From an uncultured Verrucomicrobiales bacterium (GTDB lineage: Bacteria; Verrucomicrobiota; Verrucomicrobiia; Verrucomicrobiales; Akkermansiaceae), in contig CALBVY010000042.1 of the NCBI GenBank assembly GCA_937969495.1, positions 1 through 40,863 on the forward strand: DNA of 40,863 nt, in the 5' to 3' direction. Shown here in pieces: positions 9,856 to 17,670 of the stretch; positions within the stretch are counted from its first letter, which is position 1, and each line of letters starts with the position of its first letter. The notes under the pieces are model-generated. The model was not told the DNA's origin. It saw only the letters and a list, made by a program, of their open reading frames with translations, and did not search any database. Made by a program: the position numbers and the translations under genes.

Positions 9856-10290
9856 ATGAAAATGACCAAATCAATTATAACAGGAATCACAGCCGCACTT
9901 GCTCTCAGCTTAACCTCTCACGCAGAAGAAGGTAAAAAAGGCAAAAGGGATAAGGGAAATCACAAGCCAAGCCCTGAAGAGCGCGCAGCAATGAAGCAGA
10001 AGATGCTCGAGCGTTTTGATACTGATCAAGACGGTGAACTTAGCGATGAAGAGAAAAAAACCGCTCGTGAAACACTCAAGGCAGAGAACAAAAAGATCCG
10101 TGCTGCTGTTCTCGCAGAGTTCGATGCCGATCAAGACGGCAAACTCAGCAAGGATGAGCGCGAGGGCGTTCGTGAGTGGGTCAAAGAAAACTATCCTAAC
10201 GCCATCTTCAGAGGACCTCGTGGCGAAAAAGGTAAAGGCAAGGGCGGAAAAAAGAGAGGCCCCAGAGGTAATAAAGGTGCAGATGCGTAA
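9856..10290 (+). CDS. Exported EF-hand protein with basic Gly/Lys tail
   Basis: A 144-residue protein with a signal peptide ending near SHAEE. It carries two canonical EF-hand loops, DTDQDGELSDEE and DADQDGKLSKDE, each with Asp at loop positions 1, 3 and 5 and Glu at 12, so calcium binding is likely. The C-terminus is a strongly basic repeat of GPRGEKGKGKGGKKRGPRG type, which could bind polyanions. The frame continues upstream into the cdsA 5' region, but the signal peptide fixes the start at ATG 9856; there is no Shine-Dalgarno. A strong terminator follows, so it is probably a single-gene unit, divergent from cdsA. The exact role is unknown; small EF-hand exported proteins are common in Planctomycetes and Verrucomicrobia. 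Confidence 0.82.
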   Translation: MKMTKSIITGITAALALSLTSHAEEGKKGKRDKGNHKPSPEERAAMKQKMLERFDTDQDGELSDEEKKTARETLKAENKKIRAAVLAEFDADQDGKLSKDEREGVREWVKENYPNAIFRGPRGEKGKGKGGKKRGPRGNKGADA

Positions 10291-10319
10291 GCTAAGCTAC
10301 TAAACACCTCATTTTTGAC

Positions 10320-10353
10320 AAACGGAAGGGCTTTTCTGCTCTTCCGTTTTTTG
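10320..10353 (+). terminator. Intrinsic terminator after the EF-hand gene
   Basis: AACGGAAG pairs with CTTCCGTT around a loop that adds a GC pair, followed directly by a run of T. It lies 30 bases after the EF-hand stop. The convergent membrane-protein gene ends at 10363. Confidence 0.88.
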
Positions 10354-10362
10354 TGCCCTCCA

Positions 10363-11409
10363 TTAGCTTGGAGGCGTTGCATATAACCACCTATCTGAGA
10401 TGCAATCCTCAATGATTAAACCACGTTTTACGTCACCTTCTTTAGGAAATCGTAATTTCAGAATAAGCGGTAGTTTCGGGGTTGAGTAATTTGTGAAAAC
10501 GAGATTCATGACCTGCATCAGCTTACTACCTCGCTCCACATAGCCAAATACATGCTCTTTCTTATTACGGTCAGTGATGCGATAACATTGGTATTTCTCT
10601 TCATCATTAAATTCATAAGCATAGAAATGATCCATACTCACAATAACTCGCATAGCGATTGGATCAGTAGGTTTCTCCCGAAGGAAGTCCATCCATTCCA
10701 TCGGCTGAAAATACACATCCGTCTCCCAATCGACCAAAAACCGCTCATTAGAAATCTGCTCGATTGCTAAACTCTTTTCACCTCTATCCGTCTTTATTTC
10801 CGCAATCGTGAAGGGCCTGCCAGCAATCGCGCCGATGGATACCTCGCCAAATTTAAGAAACTCCTCAGGTTCTATTTTCTTATTCTGGTAAAACTGCTTC
10901 ATCAATGCACCCACTCTCTCTGGATGACGTGAGTGTAATAGCTTAGCCTCCACTGTCTCCGCAGCAAGGTATTCACTAACAGTGGACTTCAAGGCCTTCT
11001 GCATAGTATGGATTTCTCCTATGTCATCGGCCGTTTTTTGCTCAGGTTCATCTGTTTGCTCCACGACTTCTTCGATCTCATCTGGCGCCTTGTAGACTGA
11101 AAAAATAGCCCACAAGGTAAAACCAAAAATTGCTAAGAGTGCTAGCACAAGCCAACCATTAGCGGTTGATCTCTTTGGCCTCTCCCCCCATCCCTCTTCG
11201 TGATTTATCTCCTGAACATCTACATCCGGGGTTTGTTCGCCTGCTCTATTCTCAAGGTTCACATCCTTCATTACCCCTGTTCTATGAGACTTAACTGCAC
11301 CCTTTGACCCACCCTCCTTCGGCTCTAAGCGCAGAGGTTTTTCATCGGTAACAATTTTCAATTCTTGAGCTTTATTGGTTGGTGGTGATTTTTTATCCAT
11401 ATGACCCAT
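10363..11409 (-). CDS. Unknown single-span membrane protein
   Basis: I do not recognise this 348-residue protein. About 80 residues of charged, Lys/Glu/Pro-rich cytoplasmic sequence are followed by one membrane helix at about 86-106 (WLVLALLAIFGFTLWAIFSVY). An acidic linker and a roughly 220-residue domain outside the membrane complete it. The outer part is mixed alpha/beta in character (EYLAAETVEAKLLHSRHPERV, then strand-rich segments near the end), with no catalytic motif that I can see. A second ATG (11400, MDKK) is an equally possible start. The start lies only 15 bp from the divergent glycosyltransferase start as annotated, so one or both genes may begin further in. Confidence 0.75.
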   Translation of the reverse strand: MGHMDKKSPPTNKAQELKIVTDEKPLRLEPKEGGSKGAVKSHRTGVMKDVNLENRAGEQTPDVDVQEINHEEGWGERPKRSTANGWLVLALLAIFGFTLWAIFSVYKAPDEIEEVVEQTDEPEQKTADDIGEIHTMQKALKSTVSEYLAAETVEAKLLHSRHPERVGALMKQFYQNKKIEPEEFLKFGEVSIGAIAGRPFTIAEIKTDRGEKSLAIEQISNERFLVDWETDVYFQPMEWMDFLREKPTDPIAMRVIVSMDHFYAYEFNDEEKYQCYRITDRNKKEHVFGYVERGSKLMQVMNLVFTNYSTPKLPLILKLRFPKEGDVKRGLIIEDCISDRWLYATPPS

Positions 11410-11424
11410 CAGAAGTTCGGCTAA

Positions 11425-12579
11425 ATGCAGGGTCGACGCCGCTGCAACAAACAGATACTGTCATCTCCCGTGAGCAAAAGCAAGGCGGACATACTCATAC
11501 TAACAGCAGGCTTTGGCGATGGCCACAATAGTGCGGCTAGAAACCTCCACCTTGCTCTGGAGCGGCATTGTCAGGTTTTGCGCCTAGACCCCTGCGCCCT
11601 AGGCGCACCTTTTGTCAATGAGCGCTTACGGAGTTTTTACCGCATCATCACCACCCATGCACCATGGCTCTGGAGAAAAATCTACCTCTCCACCGAGAAA
11701 CAAGATTTCTCCAAGGAACGCCTCCCCATGATGCGAAAGCCAGAAGCCTTACTCGCCAAACTCATTACACAGCATCAGCCAAAAGCCATCGTCAGCACCT
11801 ACCCACTGTATCCCTATTTTCTTCAGCGTATTTTCACAGCTGGTATCGCCAAAGTCCCTGTTATTACCGTAGTGACAGACTCCATTGAGATCAATGCCGC
11901 CTGGAGGAAGGCTCCTACGGACTTCTGGCTCGTGACAGACGCACACACACGAGAAATGGTAACTCGCCAAGGACTCCCAGAAAAACGGGTAATCGAAACT
12001 GGATTCCCCGTAAATCCTCACTTTTCTGACCTACAGCCTATCACTGCCGATGATTCACTTAACCCCTTCAAAGCTCTCTATTTTCCAACGGCAAAAAAAC
12101 CCCACGTCCGACGCATAGCACGCGAGATCTTAAATTCCCACCCAAGTATCAAGCTCACCATCGTATTAGGCCGAAATGTCCGTAAGCTCCACTCCCGCGC
12201 TAAGGAAATCCAAAATAACTACCCTGATCGAGTAAAAATCAAAGGGTGGACAAAAAAAGTCCCTGAGCTCATCACCAGCCACCATGTGGTGATTGGTAAA
12301 GCCGGAGGTGCCACAGTCCATGAGTCACTTGCCGCCACCTGCCCAATGCTCATTCACCACTTAGTTCCAGGGCAGGAAGAAGGGAACCTCGCTCTACTTC
12401 GCCATCTTAATGGTGGCCACTTGGCTGATCAACCTGGCGCACTCGCATCCCAGCTCATGGAAATGCTCGCTGATAACGGCACTGCATGGCGTAAAATGAA
12501 GCGTGACTTAACAAGACATGCTCGCCCCAATTCAGCAAACACCGCTGCTACTTTCATTCTCAAACAAGCTAACCTTTAA
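11425..12579 (+). CDS. MGDG synthase / UgtP-like processive diacylglycerol glycosyltransferase
   Basis: A GT28-type, two-domain glycosyltransferase of the monogalactosyldiacylglycerol synthase/UgtP family, which transfers sugar from a UDP donor to diacylglycerol at the inner face of the membrane. The N-terminal signature is ADILILTAGFGDGHNSAARNL. The C-terminal nucleotide-sugar site is IGKAGGATVHESLA followed by PGQEEGN, where relatives commonly have KPGGLTxxEAL. Length is 384 from ATG 11425. A GTG at 11470 just before SKSKADIL is an alternative that would leave room for a divergent promoter. The HAD phosphatase gene starts 12 bp downstream and mgtE follows. Product sugar and lipid are inferred, not shown. 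Confidence 0.83.
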   Translation: MQGRRRCNKQILSSPVSKSKADILILTAGFGDGHNSAARNLHLALERHCQVLRLDPCALGAPFVNERLRSFYRIITTHAPWLWRKIYLSTEKQDFSKERLPMMRKPEALLAKLITQHQPKAIVSTYPLYPYFLQRIFTAGIAKVPVITVVTDSIEINAAWRKAPTDFWLVTDAHTREMVTRQGLPEKRVIETGFPVNPHFSDLQPITADDSLNPFKALYFPTAKKPHVRRIAREILNSHPSIKLTIVLGRNVRKLHSRAKEIQNNYPDRVKIKGWTKKVPELITSHHVVIGKAGGATVHESLAATCPMLIHHLVPGQEEGNLALLRHLNGGHLADQPGALASQLMEMLADNGTAWRKMKRDLTRHARPNSANTAATFILKQANL

Positions 12580-12591
12580 AACAACCATAAC

Positions 12592-13182
12592 GTGGATTTT
12601 CTATTCGATATTGGAAACGTCATCATCAAGGTGGATTTCATCCCTTCACTAAGGAGACTTATCCCCGAAAACACTGAAGATATTGACCGCAAATTAACCA
12701 CCATCCTAACCCAAAAAGATGAATTCGAGGCGGGAAGAATATCACCCGAGGAGTATTTCCCCTGGGCGGCAGAAACAATTGGGTTCTCAGGAAGTCAGCA
12801 AGAATTCCTCGAAGCCTGGATAGACATCTTCACCCCAAACCATGTTATGTGGCAAACTATCGAGACACTTTATGCTGAGGGTCACCGACTCATCCTATTT
12901 TCTAACATCAACAACCCTCATAAAGAACACCTGCTGCAAACTTACCCTATTTTTAACCGATTCGTGGGAGGCGTTTTTTCCTATGATACAGGACACATCA
13001 AACCTGAGGCTGAAATTTATCAACTCGCCATCGATACCTGGCAGCTCACCCCTGAAAATACCGCCTATATCGATGACTTAGCAGCTAATATAGCAGCAGG
13101 TAAAAAGGCAGGGTTCCAATGCCACCAATATGATACCAACGATCATAAACAATTCCTTCACTGGCTCAATGAGCTCGAATGA
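12592..13182 (+). CDS. HAD-family phosphatase, YihX-like
   Basis: A 196-residue HAD subfamily IA hydrolase with a GTG start, 12 bp after the glycosyltransferase stop, so probably co-transcribed. Motif I is FDIGNVI: the nucleophilic Asp is present, but the usual second Asp is Gly. The same FDLGNV form occurs in E. coli YihX, an alpha-D-glucose-1-phosphate phosphatase. Motif II is LFSNINN, motif III contains the Lys of GHIKPEAEIY, and motif IV is YIDDLAANI. All four are in order and spaced as expected, with a helical cap between motifs I and II. Next to a glycolipid synthase, a sugar-phosphate substrate is plausible but is inference. Confidence 0.84.
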   Translation: MDFLFDIGNVIIKVDFIPSLRRLIPENTEDIDRKLTTILTQKDEFEAGRISPEEYFPWAAETIGFSGSQQEFLEAWIDIFTPNHVMWQTIETLYAEGHRLILFSNINNPHKEHLLQTYPIFNRFVGGVFSYDTGHIKPEAEIYQLAIDTWQLTPENTAYIDDLAANIAAGKKAGFQCHQYDTNDHKQFLHWLNELE

Positions 13183-13201
13183 TGCTATTTCCTAAGTTTG
13201 G

Positions 13202-13220
13202 CATTTGGTTTTCCCAAATG
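13202..13220 (+). promoter_or_regulatory. Perfect hairpin in the leader of mgtE
   Basis: CATTTGG TTTTC CCAAATG forms a perfect 7-bp stem with a 5-base loop, 18 bases before the mgtE ATG and 19 after the HAD stop. It has no T-run, so it is not a good terminator. It might be an operator or a translation-control hairpin. The 56-bp gap is far too short for an M-box magnesium riboswitch. Confidence 0.35.
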
Positions 13221-13238
13221 TGACGTTAAAACATCACC

Positions 13239-14633
13239 ATGCCTGAGGAGTTGACATTAGACATTGAATCTTTAGAGAGTGCTATTTCTAAACAAAATGT
13301 CCCACAATTCACCCTAAGCTCAGAGGAGCTGCATTACGCGGATTTAGCCTCTGTATTTGAAGATCTAGACGATCAAGGGAGATCTTTTTTTACCCAGCAT
13401 ATTAACTTAGATCGGTTCCCTAACATCCTCGCAGAACTACCTGGATCTCTGATTGAGGAAACACTCGAACGTTTTGATAAAACAGCCCAAAAAGAAATCC
13501 TCGGCAAATTATTAGACGATGACCGAGCCGACATCCTTCAAGATGTCAAAGCCGAGTCCAGACCACAGTACCTCGCCCTACTTCAGCCCGAGGAAATGGA
13601 GGCCACGCGCAGCCTGATGCGCTATGACGAAGATACCGCTGGTGGCCGCATGACCACCCAGGTGGCACGCTTAACCCCACAGATGTCGGTCAGAGAAGCT
13701 CTTGATTTACTTAAGGAGAGCTACGATTCTGCTGAATCCCTCGCTCGTATCTACGTCGTAGATAAAGACGAACGCGTCGTAGGAAAGCTAAGGCTTCGCG
13801 ATCTAGCATTCAGCACACGCAGTGCCACCGTAGAACAAGTTATGCAAGAAGTGGACATCACCATTCTTGCCACTGCGGATCAGGAAGAAGCCGCCCAGAT
13901 ATTCTCCAAGTATGACATGACCTTACTCCCCGTAGTCAACGAATATGGAGCGCTACTCGGTGTCATCACGCACGATGATATTTTGGAAATTCTCGAAGAG
14001 GAATCGACCGAAGATATTGAGAAAATGTCAGGGATTGCAGGTGAACAATCTGAGGAAACTTACCTCAATACCACGCTCACCACCCACTTTAGACGGCGTT
14101 TTCCATGGCTTTTGATTCTAGCACTACTCGCCATCGCCTCTGGCTACGTTATGCTGCGCTATGAAAACGTCCTTAACAGCATCTTCCTACTTGCCCTCTA
14201 CCTCCCCATGGTAGTGGCCGCTGGAGGAAATACGGGTGGCCAAGCCGCCGCCATGGTCATCCGAGCCATGTCTCTAGGAGAATTAGAGGAAGGCACCACC
14301 AGAAAAGTCCTTATCAAAGAATCACTTCTCGGCGTCATGTTAGGTCTTGTCATGGGGGCTTGCATCGCCGTGATTACCATCTTGATTCTCCCTCTCTTCC
14401 AGCCTGAGCTACCTCTGGCAGTATCACTAGGTCAGTTTACCATCGCAGTCTCCGTAGCACTGGCCGCCCAGATCACTACCTCTACTCTTACTGGCGCCCT
14501 TCTCCCCATTGGTGCCCGTGCCATCAAGCTAGACCCTGCCGTTGTGGCAGCCCCAGCGATCACCACCTTGGTAGATATATCCGGCATGGTCATCTACTTT
14601 ACTGCTGCCCAAGCCATCCTCAATATCGCATAA
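13239..14633 (+). CDS. mgtE: Magnesium transporter MgtE
   Basis: MgtE is a homodimeric, Mg2+-gated channel of the inner membrane. This 464-residue protein has the full family plan: an acidic superhelical N domain (about 30-135; ILGKLLDDDRADILQDV), a tandem CBS pair (about 140-265; MTTQVARL and VMQEVDITILAT), a plug-helix region, then five membrane helices from about residue 285. The selectivity motif MVVAAGGNTGGQAAAM is intact. The start MPEELTLDIES has no Shine-Dalgarno, only a hairpin in the leader. It ends 54 bp before the convergent sucD, with a shared bidirectional terminator between them. Confidence 0.97.
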   Translation: MPEELTLDIESLESAISKQNVPQFTLSSEELHYADLASVFEDLDDQGRSFFTQHINLDRFPNILAELPGSLIEETLERFDKTAQKEILGKLLDDDRADILQDVKAESRPQYLALLQPEEMEATRSLMRYDEDTAGGRMTTQVARLTPQMSVREALDLLKESYDSAESLARIYVVDKDERVVGKLRLRDLAFSTRSATVEQVMQEVDITILATADQEEAAQIFSKYDMTLLPVVNEYGALLGVITHDDILEILEEESTEDIEKMSGIAGEQSEETYLNTTLTTHFRRRFPWLLILALLAIASGYVMLRYENVLNSIFLLALYLPMVVAAGGNTGGQAAAMVIRAMSLGELEEGTTRKVLIKESLLGVMLGLVMGACIAVITILILPLFQPELPLAVSLGQFTIAVSVALAAQITTSTLTGALLPIGARAIKLDPAVVAAPAITTLVDISGMVIYFTAAQAILNIA

Positions 14634-14668
14634 AAAAAGCGCCTCCACATGATATGGAGGCGCTTTGA
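14634..14668. terminator. Bidirectional terminator between mgtE and sucD
   Basis: AAAGCGCCTCCA and TGGAGGCGCTTT form a perfect 12-bp stem around CATGATA. A longer A run lies on its left, which is a T run on the minus strand for sucD, and TTT lies on its right for mgtE. It is stronger for the minus-strand transcript. Confidence 0.9.
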
Positions 14669-14686
14669 AGAAATCCGATGGCTTGT

Positions 14687-15577
14687 CTACAGCATACCAA
14701 CGAGAGTTTTACCCATGTCTGAGGGCGTCTCAGATACCGCAATACCGCATTCAGCAAGAATCTTTTTCTTTGCTTCAGCTGTATCATCAGCACCACCAAC
14801 AATGGCACCTGCGTGTCCCATTCTACGTCCTGGAGGTGCTGTGGCACCTGCGATAAATCCAGCAATAGGCTTGTTACAGTTTTCCTTAGCCCAACGAGCA
14901 GCTTCTGCTTCAGCATTACCACCAATTTCACCAATCATGATAATCGCCTCAGTCTCATCATCATCATTAAACATTTTAAGCACATCAAGATGCGATGTTC
15001 CATTAATAGGATCACCACCAATACCAACACAGGTACTCTGACCATAACCAAGCTCTGTAAGCTGATAAACAGCCTCGTAAGTCAGGGTTCCTGAACGTGA
15101 TACCACACCCACGTTACCGCGTTTGTGAATGTATCCGGGCGCGATGCCAATCCGGCACCCACCGTGAGAATCTTTACCATGGCCAGGGGTAACAAGGCCA
15201 GGGCAGTTTGGCCCGATCAAACGGGTCTTGCTGCCTTGCATCATTTCCTTCACGCGCATCATATCAGCGACGGGAATCCCTTCGGTAATACAGACAACGA
15301 GATCCAACTCAGCATCTACAGCTTCAAGAATAGCATCAGCGGCAAACGGTGGCGGCACAAAAATGGCAGAAACCGTAGCACCTGTTTCACCAGCAGCCTC
15401 AGAGACAGTATCGAAGACAGGAGTCTTCTCACCGAACGTCTGGCCCCCTTTACCTGGTGTAACACCGGCTACAATTTGGGTTCCGTAATCAAGGCTCAAT
15501 TGGGCGTGTTTGCCACCAAAGCCTCCAGTGATGCCCTGCACGAGCACCTTGGTATTTTCATCTACTAGAATGGACAT
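14687..15577 (-). CDS. sucD: Succinate-CoA ligase, alpha subunit
   Basis: The alpha subunit binds CoA and carries the phosphohistidine intermediate of succinyl-CoA synthetase, the TCA-cycle step that yields ATP or GTP. At 296 residues it is full length. The Rossmann CoA-binding start [16 protein letters not shown], the [14 protein letters not shown] segment and the phosphohistidine loop [15 protein letters not shown] are all intact. It follows sucC by 35 bp in the usual sucC-sucD order and ends in a strong terminator, so the pair is one transcription unit, possibly read through from proB. There is no Shine-Dalgarno before the ATG. Confidence 0.98.
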   Translation of the reverse strand: MSILVDENTKVLVQGITGGFGGKHAQLSLDYGTQIVAGVTPGKGGQTFGEKTPVFDTVSEAAGETGATVSAIFVPPPFAADAILEAVDAELDLVVCITEGIPVADMMRVKEMMQGSKTRLIGPNCPGLVTPGHGKDSHGGCRIGIAPGYIHKRGNVGVVSRSGTLTYEAVYQLTELGYGQSTCVGIGGDPINGTSHLDVLKMFNDDDETEAIIMIGEIGGNAEAEAARWAKENCNKPIAGFIAGATAPPGRRMGHAGAIVGGADDTAEAKKKILAECGIAVSETPSDMGKTLVGML

Positions 15578-15612
15578 ATAAAATGGGTATTAGAAATTAG
15601 TAATTTAGGGTT

Positions 15613-16797
15613 TTAGCCGTTTACAGCGGCAACAGCTTTTTCAGCAGCATCATTGAGGCTAACTGCAGTAATAACATCGAGATCTGAACTTGCAATAAGC
15701 TCACGGCCTTTTTCTACGTTCGTTCCTTCTAGGCGAACAATGAGTGGAATATTAAGCTCCGTTTCCTTTGCGGCAGCTAAAATACCCTCCGCAATGATGT
15801 CACACTGCATGATTCCACCAAAGATGTTAACGAGGATTCCCTTCACATTAGGATCACCAAGGATGATCTTAAATGCAGCAGAAACCTGCTCTTTGGTAGC
15901 ACCACCACCAACATCAAGGAAGTTTGCTGGAGAGCCTCCACAATGCTGGATGATATCCATCGTAGCCATTGCTAAACCCGCACCATTCACAAGGCAGGCA
16001 ATATTTCCATCTAAACCGATATAGTTTAGATCATACTTAGATGCTTCTACTTCACGCGGGTCTTCCTCATCCGTATCACGATAAGCAACAATATCTGGAT
16101 GGCGGTAAAGAGCATTATCATCAAAACCAAACTTGGCATCCAGTGCAAGCACCTGACCATCTGGCGTTACCACAAGAGGGTTAATTTCCACCATCGAACA
16201 ATCACACTTGAGGAATAGTTGATACAGGTTGGAAATAAGCTTACCAAACTGCTTGGCCTGATCACCTGAGAGTTCGAGTGCTTTAGCTAGCTTACGCACT
16301 TCATAGCCCTGCAGTCCTGCCAGTGGGTGAATAAACTGACGCACAATCTTCTCCGGTGTGCTCTCAGCGACCTCTTCAATATCCATCCCCCCCTCGGTAC
16401 TGGCCACGATCACAGGACGGCATGTGTCTCGATCCATCAAAATCGCCAGATAAAGCTCACGTTCAATGTCTACCGCTTCTGCGATCATCACTTTGTTCAC
16501 GAGTTTACCCTCTTCACCTGTTTGTTTGGTAACAAGAGTCTGCCCAATCATTTTTTCTGCATATTCAGCAGCTTGATCGGCACTCTCAAGAATGTGCACC
16601 CCACCCTGGAAGCCGTTTTTAAACGTCCCCTTACCACGCCCACCGGCATGCACTTGAGCTTTAATAACTAGATTGCTACCACCAATGGCCTGAGCCGCGG
16701 CTTTAGCTTCTTCAGCTGTTCCAGCAACCTGTCCATTTGGACTAGCAACACCGTATTTTTCGAACAACTCCTTCGCCTGATACTCGTGAATATTCAT
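15613..16797 (-). CDS. sucC: Succinate-CoA ligase, beta subunit
   Basis: The beta subunit carries the ATP-grasp fold and the nucleotide and succinate sites of succinyl-CoA synthetase. This 394-residue protein begins with the canonical [17 protein letters not shown] and has [12 protein letters not shown] in the ATP-grasp domain. It has [10 protein letters not shown] (metal-binding Glu and Asn) and the C-terminal power-helix region near [16 protein letters not shown]. It heads the sucC-sucD pair. The 87-bp gap upstream to proB contains a plausible minus-strand promoter and two small dyads, so the pair may have its own promoter. No other TCA gene is adjacent. Confidence 0.98.
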   Translation of the reverse strand: MNIHEYQAKELFEKYGVASPNGQVAGTAEEAKAAAQAIGGSNLVIKAQVHAGGRGKGTFKNGFQGGVHILESADQAAEYAEKMIGQTLVTKQTGEEGKLVNKVMIAEAVDIERELYLAILMDRDTCRPVIVASTEGGMDIEEVAESTPEKIVRQFIHPLAGLQGYEVRKLAKALELSGDQAKQFGKLISNLYQLFLKCDCSMVEINPLVVTPDGQVLALDAKFGFDDNALYRHPDIVAYRDTDEEDPREVEASKYDLNYIGLDGNIACLVNGAGLAMATMDIIQHCGGSPANFLDVGGGATKEQVSAAFKIILGDPNVKGILVNIFGGIMQCDIIAEGILAAAKETELNIPLIVRLEGTNVEKGRELIASSDLDVITAVSLNDAAEKAVAAVNG

Positions 16798-16829
16798 GAA
16801 CTTTAAGCGCCTTGTGGCGCGGACGCGAG

Positions 16830-16858
16830 AAGCTAGTGCTCAGCACTCCTAGGGTCAA
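16830..16858 (-). promoter_or_regulatory. Candidate promoter for sucCD
   Basis: On the minus strand TTGACC (plus 16853-16858) is followed after 17 bases by TAGCTT (16830-16835), a good -35 box with a poor -10. The spacer contains the dyad AGTGCT-C-AGCACT, a possible operator, and a GCGCC/GGCGC hairpin lies closer to the sucC start. By-eye call only. Confidence 0.35.
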
Positions 16859-16884
16859 GATGAATCCATATTCATTGCGAAGAG

Positions 16885-17649
16885 TTAAGATGAGTTCTTG
16901 GTGAATCTCGTGCCAACTTCAGCACCAGCAACCAGATCATTTAACACTTCAGGCTGACGTCCACCGGCAATCACCGTTTCGACACCTGCCTCCAAAGCAA
17001 TACGCACTGCCTCGAGCTTAGAAGCCATCCCTCCGATAGAGAATTTCCCATGATCTTCACGTACATGACTGGTAACATCATCAATACTTGAAACCACAGA
17101 AATAACACTACCATCCTTTCTCTGAAGACCATTCACGGTGCTCAGAAGCACAAGAAGTCTGGCCTGAAGAAGGCGCGCTACTTTCGCAGAAAGCATGTCG
17201 TTATCCCCCACTCTTAATTCCTCCACAGAGACACTATCATTTTCATTAATAATCGGTACAATATCACCTTTTTCTAATAATTTATGAAGCGTGTTCATAA
17301 CAAGACCGCTACTCTGCTCGTTATCTAAATCCCCAGCCGTCAGGAGGAGCTGGGCGACATTCAGTCTAAATTTTTGAAAAATATTCTCATAAGCATGCAT
17401 AAGACGTGTCTGCCCCACAGCCGCACAGGCCTGCCGGGACGCTGTATCATCGGGGTATCCATCTAACTGCAAGGCTGAAACCCCTGCTCCTACTGCACCA
17501 CTAGATACCATCACCACAGGGACACCGGAAACGATCAGCTCGGAAACAGCCGTCACCAAACGAACCAACGAGGCCTCATCTAAGGTGCCGTCCTGCTCCC
17601 TTGTCAACACACCCGTGCCAATCTTGATTACTACAATAGCTTCAGACAT
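16885..17649 (-). CDS. proB: Glutamate 5-kinase, short form without PUA domain
   Basis: ProB phosphorylates glutamate to gamma-glutamyl phosphate, the first step of proline synthesis. The amino-acid-kinase domain is complete: VVIKIGTGVL, VVMVSSGAVGAG, VPIINENDSVSVEEL with GDNDMLSAKVA, and FSIGGMASKLEA. At 254 residues it ends after this domain, whereas E. coli ProB (367 residues) adds a C-terminal PUA domain. Short forms without PUA are known in several phyla, so this is probably natural. It starts 21 bp after the pyrophosphatase stop on the same strand. proA is not in the window. Confidence 0.95.
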   Translation of the reverse strand: MSEAIVVIKIGTGVLTREQDGTLDEASLVRLVTAVSELIVSGVPVVMVSSGAVGAGVSALQLDGYPDDTASRQACAAVGQTRLMHAYENIFQKFRLNVAQLLLTAGDLDNEQSSGLVMNTLHKLLEKGDIVPIINENDSVSVEELRVGDNDMLSAKVARLLQARLLVLLSTVNGLQRKDGSVISVVSSIDDVTSHVREDHGKFSIGGMASKLEAVRIALEAGVETVIAGGRQPEVLNDLVAGAEVGTRFTKNSS

Positions 17650-17670
17650 ATAAAAAATTTCTAAGGGTTC

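Noticed and set aside
13183-13238. Possible M-box riboswitch ahead of mgtE
   Set aside because: The leader has only 56 bp; the M-box needs about 150 or more. Only a 7-bp hairpin is present.
13250-13280. TTGACA-like box just inside mgtE
   Set aside because: It lies in the coding region of the N domain, with no suitable -10 and no gene that would use it.
16885-17649. Truncated proB
   Set aside because: Only the PUA domain is missing; the kinase domain is complete and short ProB forms are known, so it is not a pseudogene.
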